64,000 bases of DNA from Tanypteryx hageni (taxonomy: Eukaryota; Arthropoda; Insecta; Odonata; Petaluridae), in NCBI GenBank assembly GCA_028673005.1, contig CM054120.1:74325533-74389532 (forward strand). Direction: 5' to 3'. Made by a program: the position numbers and the translations under genes. The notes below the pieces were generated by a model, which saw only the letters and a list, made by a program, of their open reading frames with translations, was not told where the DNA came from and did no database searches. Positions 23,750 through 32,300 of the stretch are shown here, in pieces (position 1 is the stretch's first letter; every line of letters begins with the position of its first letter).

Positions 23750-24881
23750 CAATGACATTGGAGGCTCCAGAAATAGTCTGCCATCATGTGTCTGTCTCAT
23801 CTGCCTTGATACCTTTCCTCCATCACCTTTATATCTTGGTGAAACCTCTCACCTTGTTCCTCACTAAAATCTCCAACTTTATGTGGTAATCTGTTTAAGT
23901 GGCTATGGAGAAAGTGAATCTTTATGCTCATATTAGTACCCAAATTTTTAAAGTTTGTGAGCATGTTTTGCACCAGTTCTTCATAATTGTCTGTTTAGTG
24001 GTTACCCAAGAAGTACTTGACAACAGAGACATAACTGCGAGACTATTTTGATATTTTCATATTCTTCTTTCAGTTTTGTTGAGTGAGCAATTGCAATAGA
24101 TGAACATCGTTTACCATTGTGCAATAAAATATTAAAAGCTTCTACTGGAGCTGTCTATAAAAAGCCGCCCATCTTCTGGTCGATATTCCAGTCCCATTTT
24201 AAAAAGAATTCCAGGGATGTTATTGCAGTGTACAAGTTCTTCATCTTGGCTGAAGTAAGGAAGAAGTCTTGCATCTCTTGTCCTATAAGCTGTTATTTTA
24301 GCTTCTGGCTGTAGACAGTTCTTTTCTTTTAGTCTGGATGCTAAAAGTTTAGATGCTTGCTTTGACAGACAGACAGATCCCATATCAGATCATTGAGTTC
24401 TTCTTGAGAGAACTGCTGAGGTGTTGAAATGCTTCCTTCATATTCACTTCTACTGCAACCGCCTGTGTTACATTCCAAGTCCTGATGGTTTTCAACATCT
24501 GACAAAGGAAGGTCAGGCAGTGAGTTAAACACAGGTATGGGAACATCTTTGCTTTGTGGCCTAGGTCGCCTTGCTGATTCCAAATCAGGATATTCCCACT
24601 TGCGTTTCTTGTATCGATTCAAACCTTTCACATTCACCGCACAAAAATAACAATCGTCATGGTGATTTTTCAGCTCTCTCCACACTAGGCACATCAAAGT
24701 TTAAACTTTTCCTTTCTCCATTTGTCCCCTGTCGTAAGCATTCTACACAGGTTTTGCAAACCTTATGAGGAGCCCATGACATGTCTTGGTCTCCAAGTGC
24801 CACTCCAAAATACGCAAGATAAGCTCGCTTCACAAAGTCTGTGATGTTTTTCTTTGTTTTTGTAGAGAGTATTCGCCACAA
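23750..24881 (-). pseudogene. Decayed copy of a multi-copy arthropod Cys-rich gene (WAPHxxC...DCYFC)
   Basis: Reading leftward: KNITDFVKRAYLAYFGVALG, SWAPHKVCKTC, then after a small frameshift HHDDCYFCAVNVKGLN, YPDLESARRPRPQS, QFSQEELNDLIWDL, LLPYFSQDEELVHCNNI, EYRPEDGRLFIDSS and, near 23830-23865, EEQGERFHQDI. I recall the same order from uncharacterised, often multi-copy arthropod proteins (from memory, not searched). The paired Cys (KVCKTC, DCYFC) suggest a metal site. At least two frameshifts break it, and the stretch between the RLFIDSS and GERFHQDI motifs is largely lost. Confidence 0.6.
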
Positions 24882-25020
24882 ATGTAGCAGAATGCATTAT
24901 TATTGTTTAAGCAGCCTCTTTGTGATGAACTCATATTTCTCTGAAAAAAAGCACCAAAACAAAATTAGATTAATTGAATATGATATTGTCACGTGGCCGT
25001 TGTAGATAAAACATGTCTTA

Positions 25021-25062
25021 TTGTTAATTGACACTATTCTTACTTGTAACACTCTGTATATA
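25021..25062 (-). repeat. Possible mariner-like terminus
   Basis: The minus strand reads TATACAGAGTGTTACAAGTA after a TA, resembling the TACAGGGTG/TTC-type ends of mariner-like elements. No partner terminus or transposase was found nearby, so this could be a solo end or chance. Confidence 0.25.
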
Positions 25063-25082
25063 CAAATTGTCACTACATTCAC

Positions 25083-25487
25083 TTATTTACACTAACTACA
25101 TGTATACAAATATATTACACGGATGAGAAACAAGAAAGCCACAATAGACAACGCAAACCGCTCAGAAGAACATGTGAACTGTCTACTGTCAACTGACTGG
25201 TAGTTGGGTGGCCGATCACTTATATACGGAGGGGGAAAATTCTATAATGATCGCGGAGTGAACACGAATATTTGCATCTCTCACCTTCTAGAATGTTCCC
25301 ATAGATTCCCATATGCACACGCTATGGCTAAGTGCCCTATTAATTGAGGGTAGGTATCTATTACCTCATGGACTAAAGCCAATTTAAAAAAACTAATTTT
25401 ATTTTTTAATTCAGCAACCCCAAAATACCCTAAATTTGTTCAAATATCCTTGGCAACTAAAATTTTTTTTTTCTTAAGCTGTGTATT
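25083..25487. other. Island sequence, no gene seen
   Basis: Mixed-composition DNA between the Cys-rich pseudogene and the piggyBac-like fragment. Contains no open frame or terminus I can name. Confidence 0.45.
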
Positions 25488-25850
25488 CTATTGGAAAAAC
25501 CCCATAAATACTTCAAATGGAGAAGAGTCCTTCATAATATTTGGAGCCTCTTCACATTTCAATCCCCTTGCACCACCTACAAAATCATACGCACCCTTGA
25601 ATTCACAATTATTCCTTTTTTCGAGCCATTTCATGGCTTCGGTCTTCACGGACTTTTCTTTAGCATCTTCGTCCCCATCCTCATAGTCGTCACTCTCGTC
25701 TATCTCATACGCATCAGAGTCAATGTAGGCAATTATCTCCCTCTCAATGTCAGCCGCCATCAAATTACGCTCGCTCGCTTCCATTTCTCTGCTATTCCGA
25801 AAATGATCGCATTTGCATTCATGCTCGTTGCAGGCTGAGGTTTTCGTCAT
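25488..25850 (-). pseudogene. PiggyBac-like transposase N-terminal fragment
   Basis: A 120-codon open frame with an acidic stretch (DSDAYEIDESDDYEDGDED), then W-x-E-K-R-N-N, YDFVGGARGL and APNIMKDSSPFEVFMGFFQ. An acidic N-terminus followed by a tryptophan and an SP-x-x-x-F-x-x-FF motif is how piggyBac and PGBD proteins lead into their DDE domain. The frame stops immediately after FF-Q, so all catalytic Asp residues are absent. Confidence 0.52.
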
Positions 25851-26431
25851 CCTTTTTAGGAGACATCCGGTTCGTTTACAAAGCGGGGGGAGGCTAACTC
25901 AGTCCCTCCTTCTCACCCGCTCTCTCGCTTCCATTTCTGCGTGATTCCAAAAACAAATAATAATCTTTATCGAATTTTATTATTATTAATATTATTTATA
26001 TTATTATTATTAACGTGAGATAAATTGTGAATCTGGAAGTATGGATCCTTGGAGATTAGTAGAGGAGGTCGTGAATGAGTTAACTCCAAATGTTGTGGTA
26101 ACTAGCCGTTTTGGCGGAGTCCCCATATAGAGATGTTCTTCCATTTGCACATAAAATTGAAATTATATAAATGTCACCATTGGATTCTACCATACAGTCT
26201 TTTAGGCGATCGAGCCAGAGTTTGTGAGTACGATGGTCAAGAGCGTCGTATAAATAAATATCTTTATGCCAATCTTTTCCAATTTTAAGCCAAGCCATCT
26301 TACCTTTGTAAAGTGAAATATTTTTCCAGAACATTCAAATGCAAAAGCTGGGGGCACGACCCGACTTTGGCTCAAGCTGTCTGACCTTCCCAGGTGACAT
26401 CACACCTAAATACCACCTCGATACCGGCGAG
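25851..26431. other. Island sequence with ATT repeats and one unassigned frame
   Basis: A simple-sequence run of ATT/ATA trinucleotides lies at about 25975-26012. An 84-codon minus frame (26080-26334, starts MFWKNISLYKGKMAW) is not recognised. It may be a further decayed part of the RT element upstream, but nothing ties it to that. Confidence 0.35.
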
Positions 26432-27320
26432 TCAATCACCGGCCGTTGGTGCATTTATTGGTAGGATGGTCCGAGAAGGACGACCAACCAGGTTGGCCGC
26501 CGTCGGAACGTACCTCCAGGTCATAGAATGCGACAAATCGTTGATTAATTTCAAATACAGTTTTACAAAAACATTATTATCAAACAACAATCCAGTAACT
26601 TTGGTCAGAGCATACAATACCGCCTGATTATCCACAAAAACATTTATTTTTGAATATATAGGAGCTTTAATTAATACATCGTTTGCAGCATACAAGGCTG
26701 CCAAGCCCTCAGCATAATAAATCGGCAACTGGTCATTTAGGGGCAAAATTTCACAAACTGACACTGTGTGGCACAGCCACGCGATATGCCATGGGGTGGC
26801 ATCAGCGCTCACGTCATGTATAGATTTACAATTAGAAAACTCTCTTTTTATGAAAGCATTCTGAGTCCCATACTCCTGCAGCCACTTGGTCCGTCGTACA
26901 AACACACTTATTTCCAATTAGAGAATTGGCGACGCTTATGGAAGCAATCTGCATACCATAGTTCTTGAAGCCACTTGGTCCGTCGTACAAAAATGTCCTT
27001 AATCACAAAATAAGGAAGTTTTAATATGTAACAAATCCACGAAATCAATCTAGCAACCTTAGACAAATCTATGCGCCGCACTCGAGGAAGCACTGACAAA
27101 ATGTAGTGTATTCTCACTAAGGACGAAGCGGTCAACCAAAGCTCCTGGGAATTCGTATCAATATTAACACCTAAATACTTAATTTTAGTAACAAATCTTA
27201 AAATGCACTTACTCTTATTAAGGGTAATACCCAAATCGCCATTGAGAAATCGTAAAATTTCTTCTCTCAGCCCTTGGATGTACTCGTAAGCACGTCTGAA
27301 TCGTAAATAAAATTAAATCA
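26432..27320 (-). pseudogene. Reverse transcriptase (C-terminal part) and RNase H remnant
   Basis: From about 27320 leftward: EEILRFLNGDLGITLNKSKC, TKIKYLGVNIDT and a long helical stretch (SKVARLISWICYILKLPYF). This fits the end of an RT palm and the thumb. The second frame (26917-26432) shows ADATP, AEGLAALYA and VFVDNQAVLYAL, the Asp, Glu and Asp strands of an RNase H fold, then WRYVPTAANL and GRPSR. The usual fourth Asp before the P-S-R tail is not there (LVGRPSR). The two parts are in different frames joined by a local duplication. Element class (DIRS-, Ty3- or other) cannot be settled from this fragment. Confidence 0.66.
26850..26998 (-). repeat. Local ~90-bp tandem duplication inside the RT/RNase H remnant
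   Basis: CCACTTGGTCCGTCGTACAAA occurs near 26882 and 26972, with similar sequence upstream of each (GAAAGCATTCTGAGTCCCAT versus GAAGCAATCTGCATACCAT). Both copies encode a VRRTKWLQE peptide in minus-strand frames. Divergence between the copies shows the duplication is old. Confidence 0.72.
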
Positions 27321-27565
27321 TTTTTTATATCGATTGAAATAATAATGAGCGAAATATAAGTTTATTAATATTTCCACCTGAAATCAGGCAGTCTGACGTA
27401 GTGAAAATATGAAACTAGCATTAAAAATTTTGGTGCATTAACATTCACCGAAATATGACGTATTGATGTTCTTTTAACGAAGTCTTCTAAGCGCAGCATA
27501 TCGTTTACTTGAAGCTTTCCCTCATTGGACCACAGTTTGTGATGATTGGAGACGATCGAGCTACA
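27321..27565. other. Island sequence, no gene seen
   Basis: AT-rich sequence between the RT remnant and the duplicated cassette. Confidence 0.4.
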
Positions 27566-27669
27566 ACTGCTAATGGATATAATAGATAAATAAACAATGC
27601 AAACAAATTGTCCGTTGCTTCATTTGATAACCCATTTTACTTTCTCATATACGTAGTAGTATGGTCGGT
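27566..27669 (+). repeat. Detached 3' flank of the ankyrin-like gene
   Basis: ACTGCTAATGGATATAATAG, the poly(A) signal (AATAAA at 27589) and the CTTCATTTGATAA stretch match the sequence just downstream of the ankyrin-like genes at 31684 and 35766. No ankyrin-like coding sequence precedes it here. This is a breakpoint remnant of the same duplicated module. Confidence 0.8.
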
Positions 27670-28433
27670 GGTCCGTAGTGTCATCGCGAACAGCCATCAG
27701 AAGGATTCCTTTCCCAGTCTTTTTCTATGTATTATTCAGAGGGAGATCTAGCTGCAAAGCTTTGAAGGGCATATTGATTTCCCTCCCTTCTGTCTCACTT
27801 CCCTTTTGTACATTCTCCTTCACTTTTCTTAAAGTTCCTATTTATATCCATCTTTATTCCTTTACCTCATTTTTTATCGAATTAGATCGGAACTTTTATT
27901 AGCAGCATCGGTTTATGATTAAGCGTTGGTTGATATTGTGTAATTCACACAATATCATACGACCAAAAATTATATTGAGATTAAGGAATAATTTTTGAAA
28001 ATTTATTCTACCAGCCCAAATAAAAATATACACAGGACAAATTGTGTTAAAATGAAATCACACTGTTGTATGCAAGATAATTCGTAGTGGTGCCCTGTGG
28101 GCGCGTGGTCGGTGGACACTGAACTGATAACTGGATGATAGTTCGGGTGATTCAGAGGTTTGGGGAATCATGCTAGAGGAGGTGAATGCACTTTTAGATG
28201 ATTCAAATTTAAAAATGGCAATCGGAGAGTAAAAATCGGGTATAACCCGGAAAATCATACCCTAATTATACATAGAAATTCAAGAGCCGGTTTAAGTGGT
28301 TAAGGATGGTAAGGGATGCGGTGCACCAGATAGGAGAACACAATTCGAGAATGGGAAGAATACAGTCGGAAAAGACAGATTTCAATGGAAAAAATCTCAT
28401 AAATGAAAGCCGAGTGTCTGTTTAATTGACAGT

Positions 28434-28541
28434 TTCAACGCTCGACTGTGGCGCCTCTTAAAGAGCGGGAGAATCGAGATGTATTTTAACGATCGACTGA
28501 GGCACTCTCAAAAATAGCGAGAAAATCGAGAACAATTTAAG
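28434..28541 (+). repeat. Two short tandem repeats upstream of the 148-codon gene
   Basis: CTCGACTGTGGCGCCTCTTA and GATCGACTGAGGCACTCTCA start similar stretches, each ending GCG(G)GA(G/A)AATCGAGA, about 53-55 bp apart. They recur in the right arm near 32968-33075. They could be promoter-proximal repeats but nothing more can be said. Confidence 0.55.
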
Positions 28542-28757
28542 TGAATTGACTGTAAATATGGTGTAGCGTATTATTTCTTTGCATTTTTAAATTACCTATA
28601 ATTGGGATATGAATACGCGACTTGATGAAGGGAAGGATAAAGATGGAGATAAGGAGAATGATGAAGGGAGAGATATATGTCATCTTTGACGGGCACTCAT
28701 ACTATATAGATCAATATATTACTTCCCGTCATATTGACTTACTTTTATACTTGTTTT

Positions 28758-28765
28758 TATATAAA
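28758..28765 (+). promoter_or_regulatory. TATA-like element before the 148-codon gene
   Basis: TATATAAA ends on the A of the first ATG. If it is a true TATA box, transcription would start about 25-30 bp downstream, inside the long frame. Translation would then begin at an internal Met such as codon 30 (28852). The same arrangement is in the right arm. Confidence 0.35.
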
Positions 28766-29211
28766 TGTGCATGAGTGAATATTTTTGTTTTCATAATGCC
28801 CTTCAAAGCTTTGCAGACCAGCTCTTAATCTGGGCAATACGTAACAGTTTGATGTGGAGAATCAACGGTGGAGACACGGGAGTCCAACCTTCACCTAATC
28901 CACCCATTCTTGAAATTCCGGAGTGGTTGAGAGAAGAGTTGGAATTTAAAATCGATCGAGATTACGGAAAATATAAATTCAGAGCGCCAATCAACCAACT
29001 GCCAGTCTGGATAGTTGAACAGATTTATAAGAATAACGAAGACATTGGTGAAATTTACGTTGGTACGAACTATAACATAACCGTCCCGTTTTGGGTGATA
29101 GAGCTCATTCAAGTAATGACACGATCTCCAGAAAGATTGACGGAAGTGATGGACGTCAGCATACAAATAGACCTAATAGCTGACTGGGCAATATGGGATA
29201 CCTCTATGTGA
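28765..29211 (+). CDS. 148-aa protein with a 28-residue P-x-W repeat (left copy)
   Basis: A clean 148-codon frame. From codon 51 it contains three modules spaced exactly 28 residues apart: IPEWLREEL (Pro 52), LPVWIVEQI (Pro 80) and VPFWVIELI (Pro 108). Each is a hydrophobic-Pro-x-Trp helix start followed by a variable ~18-residue segment. Trp-rich stretches at 21-26 and 138-144 may be degenerate end modules. There is no signal peptide, membrane span or Cys pair in the repeat part, so a soluble helical-repeat protein is the simplest reading. The inverted copy differs at about four residues. I recognise no family. The true start could be Met 30 given the TATA-like element. A pseudogene that has stayed open is possible. 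Confidence 0.5.
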   Translation: MCMSEYFCFHNALQSFADQLLIWAIRNSLMWRINGGDTGVQPSPNPPILEIPEWLREELEFKIDRDYGKYKFRAPINQLPVWIVEQIYKNNEDIGEIYVGTNYNITVPFWVIELIQVMTRSPERLTEVMDVSIQIDLIADWAIWDTSM

Positions 29212-29284
29212 ATGATACATAAGAGAAAGTTTTATTTATTCAGACGAATATTTAAAGAATACTGTAACTTACCCTTTCATAATA

Positions 29285-30726
29285 TTAGTCCTTATTTTTA
29301 TAAAATCTGTTATTTTCATCTGATAAGGTTTTAAACTCTACGCACAGCCGAGTGCGTTCCAACGCTTCCAATCCCTCAGTGTGTGAGATTACTTCCGTTG
29401 TAGGTTCGTCTGAATCACTTGCATTCGAGTCGTCTTGACCATTTTTCTCTGACAATACAAGGGACACGATTTCGTTATCGGTGTACATTTGATGACCGAC
29501 GTCACAATCATCAACAAATATCCACTGTCGAATGTCGACATCTTCAGCTTCTTCACAACGTGGAAGTTGCTTCATCATCAGCAGAATGTCACCAGTTCCA
29601 TCGAGTGCCCTCCCATCTTGAATATTATTCATGATATTTGGCAACAGTTTTTTCCGTGACATTTTTATAATAGCATATTTTAATTTGTCCCAAGATTCAC
29701 CCAATACATCAGGTCATTTATTGATATCTTTTTCAATTTCTCCCTTACCGTGAAATTTCTTCTTCGCCCTGGATAAGAGATCGCAGAACCTTTTTCTTCT
29801 AGTGACTCTTCAGATTTTCAACACTGTTCTATTAGTTACACAAACGCGGTCACATTTGGAGGCATGAAAGCAGCCCCATATGATCAATGAGCAATAATGC
29901 TTTTGGAAGTAGTCCTTTACTTTTAGAAATTTTTTTCGGATCAGGTACAAATTGTAGGTGATGCCACTCCTTGAGTAAATTAGAGTCATCCAACTTTTGA
30001 TTTGGTTGTTATAATAAACAGGAAGGGTTTTCAGATTGAGGTTCTTAAATGCTCTAGGTTTTGCAGATTTTCTTATAACCATGAGCGGCTACTTATGTGT
30101 GCCAGTTTCTCTGAAACATGCTAAAACATGTAGACATTCCTTGTTTACTTTGAAACCAGGGGCACATTGCTCTTTTTGAGATGCCAGACTGTAAGAAACT
30201 TTACCCGGTCTCATCACAAATATAGATTTGCTCTGGGTTTAAGTTTACAGAGCAAAACAATTTTTTGTAATTGTAATTTTTACTCGTCTACTGTAGTACG
30301 ATTCAAGGGCAAGCTTTCCCCACATATCGTCAGTTGTCACACTCCATTTATTTTTTCTAGCGATACTAATATCCATTACTAGCGGTAAAGTTAGGATCAC
30401 CTTCAAGTAGACGGATATTCTTGAATGAGAGGTGCACTTAGGGGAGTTCCTCTTTCCCTTTCTTGTGTAAACCACTAAAGCAACTCATCGTCAACTTTGT
30501 TGAATGATGACACTTTCGATGTGTGACGATTCCTGAGAGATTCAACACTAATAGTGGCGCGAAATTGCTCAATTTTATTACGATTCTTTTTCCAGTAGCT
30601 GGTGGTTGCTTTTCCGACACAAATCTCTAAAGCTAGTTTGGTCGCACGTTCGCCTATATCAATGCGTTTGAGCAATTCCTCCTTATCTTTTAACAAACAC
30701 GAACTGTAATTATGCTTTTTGGACAT
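29285..30726 (-). pseudogene. Tigger/pogo-like (jerky-type) transposase, broken
   Basis: N-terminus at 30726: MSKKHNYSS, LKDKEELLKRIDIGERATKL and GKATTSYWKKNRNKIEQF, a psq-type helix-turn-helix of pogo-superfamily transposases. A WFTQER-like frame continues past 30475, followed by a disturbed middle (30245-30475). Then LKTLPVYYNNQIKSWMT (DDE domain part, about 29960-30050) and VKDYF. The acidic C-terminus 29285-29704 has DIRQWIFVDDCDVGHQ and DNEIVSLVLSE, as in Tigger and jerky proteins. Multiple frameshifts interrupt it. Confidence 0.82.
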
Positions 30727-30908
30727 TTCTACAAGATGGCCAAAACGACGTCAGTAATTTAAAACACTGGGAAAAGCTCTATACTACATTACACCGCTGT
30801 ACATTAAGACGGTAGACACAGCGCTGAGAAATGTATACTGTGGTTTGTTGTGACCTTCACTCGAGAGCTCGGGAATCTCAGATCTCCCGCCGTGTATTTT
30901 GTAAAAGT

Positions 30909-30980
30909 CGATTAATCCGAAAATTCATTAATCCGAACATACCCGAGTCCCAATTAGTTCCGATTAGCAAGGCTCCACTG
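30909..30980 (-). repeat. Tigger-like 5' terminus, copy A
   Basis: Minus strand CAGTGGAGCCTTGCTAATCG, then AATTGGGACTCGG and two GGATTAAT-type motifs. TA follows at 30981. This is the usual form of pogo/Tigger terminal sequence. Copy B is at 35008-35078. Confidence 0.78.
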
Positions 30981-31131
30981 TACATACATGGTACATATTT
31001 GACCGTGATTAATGGGTGTTAATGGAATACTATGGAACCACTGAGATCTCTATTTCCGGCTAATTTTTGTTAACGTCTCTCCCCGCACATCCACTTCGTC
31101 AACAGTACAAGTATTCATCATTCCGGTATAC

Positions 31132-31137
31132 TCAGTT
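31132..31137 (+). promoter_or_regulatory. Candidate initiator (TCAGTT) of the ankyrin-like gene
   Basis: TCAGTT fits the arthropod initiator consensus TCAGT-Y and is kept in copy B (near 35230) although flanking bases differ. It lies 82 bp before the ATG. No TATA box stands at the right distance. A run of 12 C (31185-31196) lies between it and the ATG. Confidence 0.3.
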
Positions 31138-31218
31138 GGGCCTCTTAACGAATTGCGGGCCCGGGTTCTGTAGACCCCCATCAGCCCCCCCCCCCCTCTC
31201 GACGAGCCGGAGTACGTA

Positions 31219-31653
31219 ATGAGCGGAGATAAATATGGCAGGATGGTTTTCCGCTATAGAGCCTTCTTTAGACATCCCAATCGCGATCTCGGAATCCTAA
31301 AGGAACACATCGGTGGAGAAAATATGAGGGAATTATTCGGGAAGTGTGACAGAGATGGAGAGACCTGTTTGCACGAACGGACGAGTGGATATTTTTCCTC
31401 GGAGGAGCTGATTATCGATGACGTAAAATCCCTAAATGAAGTGTTTGATAGGAACTCACTCGAAAAATTCCTCTCTACGAGAGATGAAGATGGAGATACA
31501 TTCCTTCACTCTGCTGCAGGAAATGAAAATATCAGAGATTATTTTGGAATTCCGGGTGAAATTAGAAATATACTGTCACAGACATTTCTCCACAAATTAA
31601 TCAACACGAAGAACAATATAGGATCAGTTGTAAGAGAAATTGAAGAGGATTGA
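31219..31653 (+). CDS. Short ankyrin-like protein, 144 aa (intact copy)
   Basis: Starts MSGDKYGR. Three ankyrin-style T-x-L-H turns are visible: DRDGETCLH (about residues 49-57), DEDGDTFLHSAAGNENI (about 91-107) and QTFLHKL (about 119-125). Each is followed by an imperfect second half. Charged linkers separate them and the protein ends VREIEED. The length allows about three degenerate repeats and no catalytic domain, so a small protein-binding role is likely. Architecture recalls short IkappaB-like ankyrin proteins, which also occur in parasitoid-wasp viruses, but the match is too weak to claim. A poly(A) signal stands 54 bp after the stop. The duplicate at 35303 keeps the frame without indels despite about 16% residue change, which suggests past selection. 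Confidence 0.58.
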   Translation: MSGDKYGRMVFRYRAFFRHPNRDLGILKEHIGGENMRELFGKCDRDGETCLHERTSGYFSSEELIIDDVKSLNEVFDRNSLEKFLSTRDEDGDTFLHSAAGNENIRDYFGIPGEIRNILSQTFLHKLINTKNNIGSVVREIEED

Positions 31654-31706
31654 GTTGATAAAAGTACAATTGTACAAAGTAAAACTGCTAATGGATATAA
31701 TAGATA

Positions 31707-31712
31707 AATAAA
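31707..31712 (+). terminator. Poly(A) signal of the ankyrin-like gene
   Basis: AATAAA, conserved at the same distance in the other copies of this flank (27589, 35791 and 35969). Confidence 0.5.
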
Positions 31713-31737
31713 CAATGCAAACAAATTGTCCGTTGCT

Positions 31738-31890
31738 TCATTTGATAAGCCATTTTACTTTCTCATATACGTAGTAGTATGGCCGTTGGTCCGTAGTGTC
31801 ATCGCGAACAGCCATCAGAAGAATTCCTTTCCCAGTCTTTTTGTATGTATTATTCAGAGGGGGATCTAGCTGCAAAGCTTTGAAGGGCAT
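31738..31890 (-). CDS. Possible 50-codon small ORF, convergent with the ankyrin-like gene
   Basis: From MPFKALQ the minus strand reads LDPPLNNTYKKTGKGILLMA, VRDDTTDQRPYYYVYEK and stops after WLIK. Related stretches are at 27627-27772 (stop after NNT), 33737-33839 (right part missing) and 35822-35952 (start missing). Keeping KTGKGILLMAVRDD in all copies could mean an exon of a gene or only recent duplication. No family recognised. It could also extend upstream to Met at 31926. Confidence 0.28.
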   Translation of the reverse strand: MPFKALQLDPPLNNTYKKTGKGILLMAVRDDTTDQRPYYYVYEKVKWLIK

Positions 31891-31986
31891 TATGAACATT
31901 ATGACATACTCTGCTCCATGAATCATAAATGACGTTTAATAATCTTCGTGTTGTGGAGTTATTACCTCTTGTTCTGACCTCTGGTT
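31891..31986. other. Short spacer, nothing seen
   Basis: About 95 bp between the small ORF and the second inverted repeat. Confidence 0.4.
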
Positions 31987-32300
31987 GGGGCCTGATCTTT
32001 TACAATTTACTATATGAAACACTGGCTTCGGCCCGTTCATTTCTTGATCCTCCTCGGTTTCACAGCCTTTCTTCGCTGTAAATTCCCGCAGTATTTCCAA
32101 CCTCTTCAGCTTCTGCGGGAAAAAATTCTTACCACGATTAATGCCAGAGTATCACCGCTAAGTTTCCTTAATAGATTTATCTTTTATATCAGTGATTTCC
32201 AACATTTAGTCGCAACCCAAATCATGGACGGGGTCCGTAGTGTCATCGCGAACAGCCATCACAAGGATTCCTTTCCCAGTCTTTTTGTATGTATCATTCA
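31987..32300 (+). repeat. ~315-bp inverted repeat 2, left arm
   Basis: The reverse complement of 33775-34092 with roughly 88% identity by eye. It contains CAGTGATTTCCAACATTTAG (near 32192), which looks like a hAT-type transposon end, followed by the CCGTAGTGTCATCGCG module. The other strand can be read as LREFTAKKGCETEED and NGPKPVFHIVNCKRSG in both arms with a few changes. Confidence 0.82.

Larger units (their letters stand above)
27670..29220 (+). repeat. 1.55-kb inverted repeat, left arm
   Basis: Pairs with 32288-33839 in inverted orientation; position sums stay at 61509 along the whole arm, so there is no net indel. Only scattered substitutions are visible. The left arm carries the 148-codon gene on the plus strand; the spacer between arms (29221-32287) carries a Tigger-like remnant and the intact ankyrin-like gene. 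Confidence 0.94.
29285..30980 (-). mobile_element. Tigger/pogo-like transposon remnant A
   Basis: Reads leftward from a terminus at 30980 to a truncated 3' end near 29285. The 5' terminus is present; the 3' terminus is missing, apparently lost where the inverted-repeat arm joins at 29220. The last ~970 bp of the left-to-right sequence (30012-30980) is duplicated at 34101-35078. Confidence 0.82.
30012..31868 (+). repeat. 1.86-kb direct duplication, copy A
   Basis: Matches 34101-35952 at an offset of 4089, falling slightly after small indels. It spans the N-terminal two thirds of the Tigger-like remnant, its terminus, about 240 bp of gene flank, the ankyrin-like gene and its 3' flank. Copy A holds the intact ankyrin-like gene. 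Confidence 0.92.

Noticed and set aside
26432..27320. Endogenous hepadnavirus-like sequence from the ADATP motif
   Set aside because: Only RNase H and thumb fragments remain, and the same motif style occurs in retrotransposons; no other viral part is visible.
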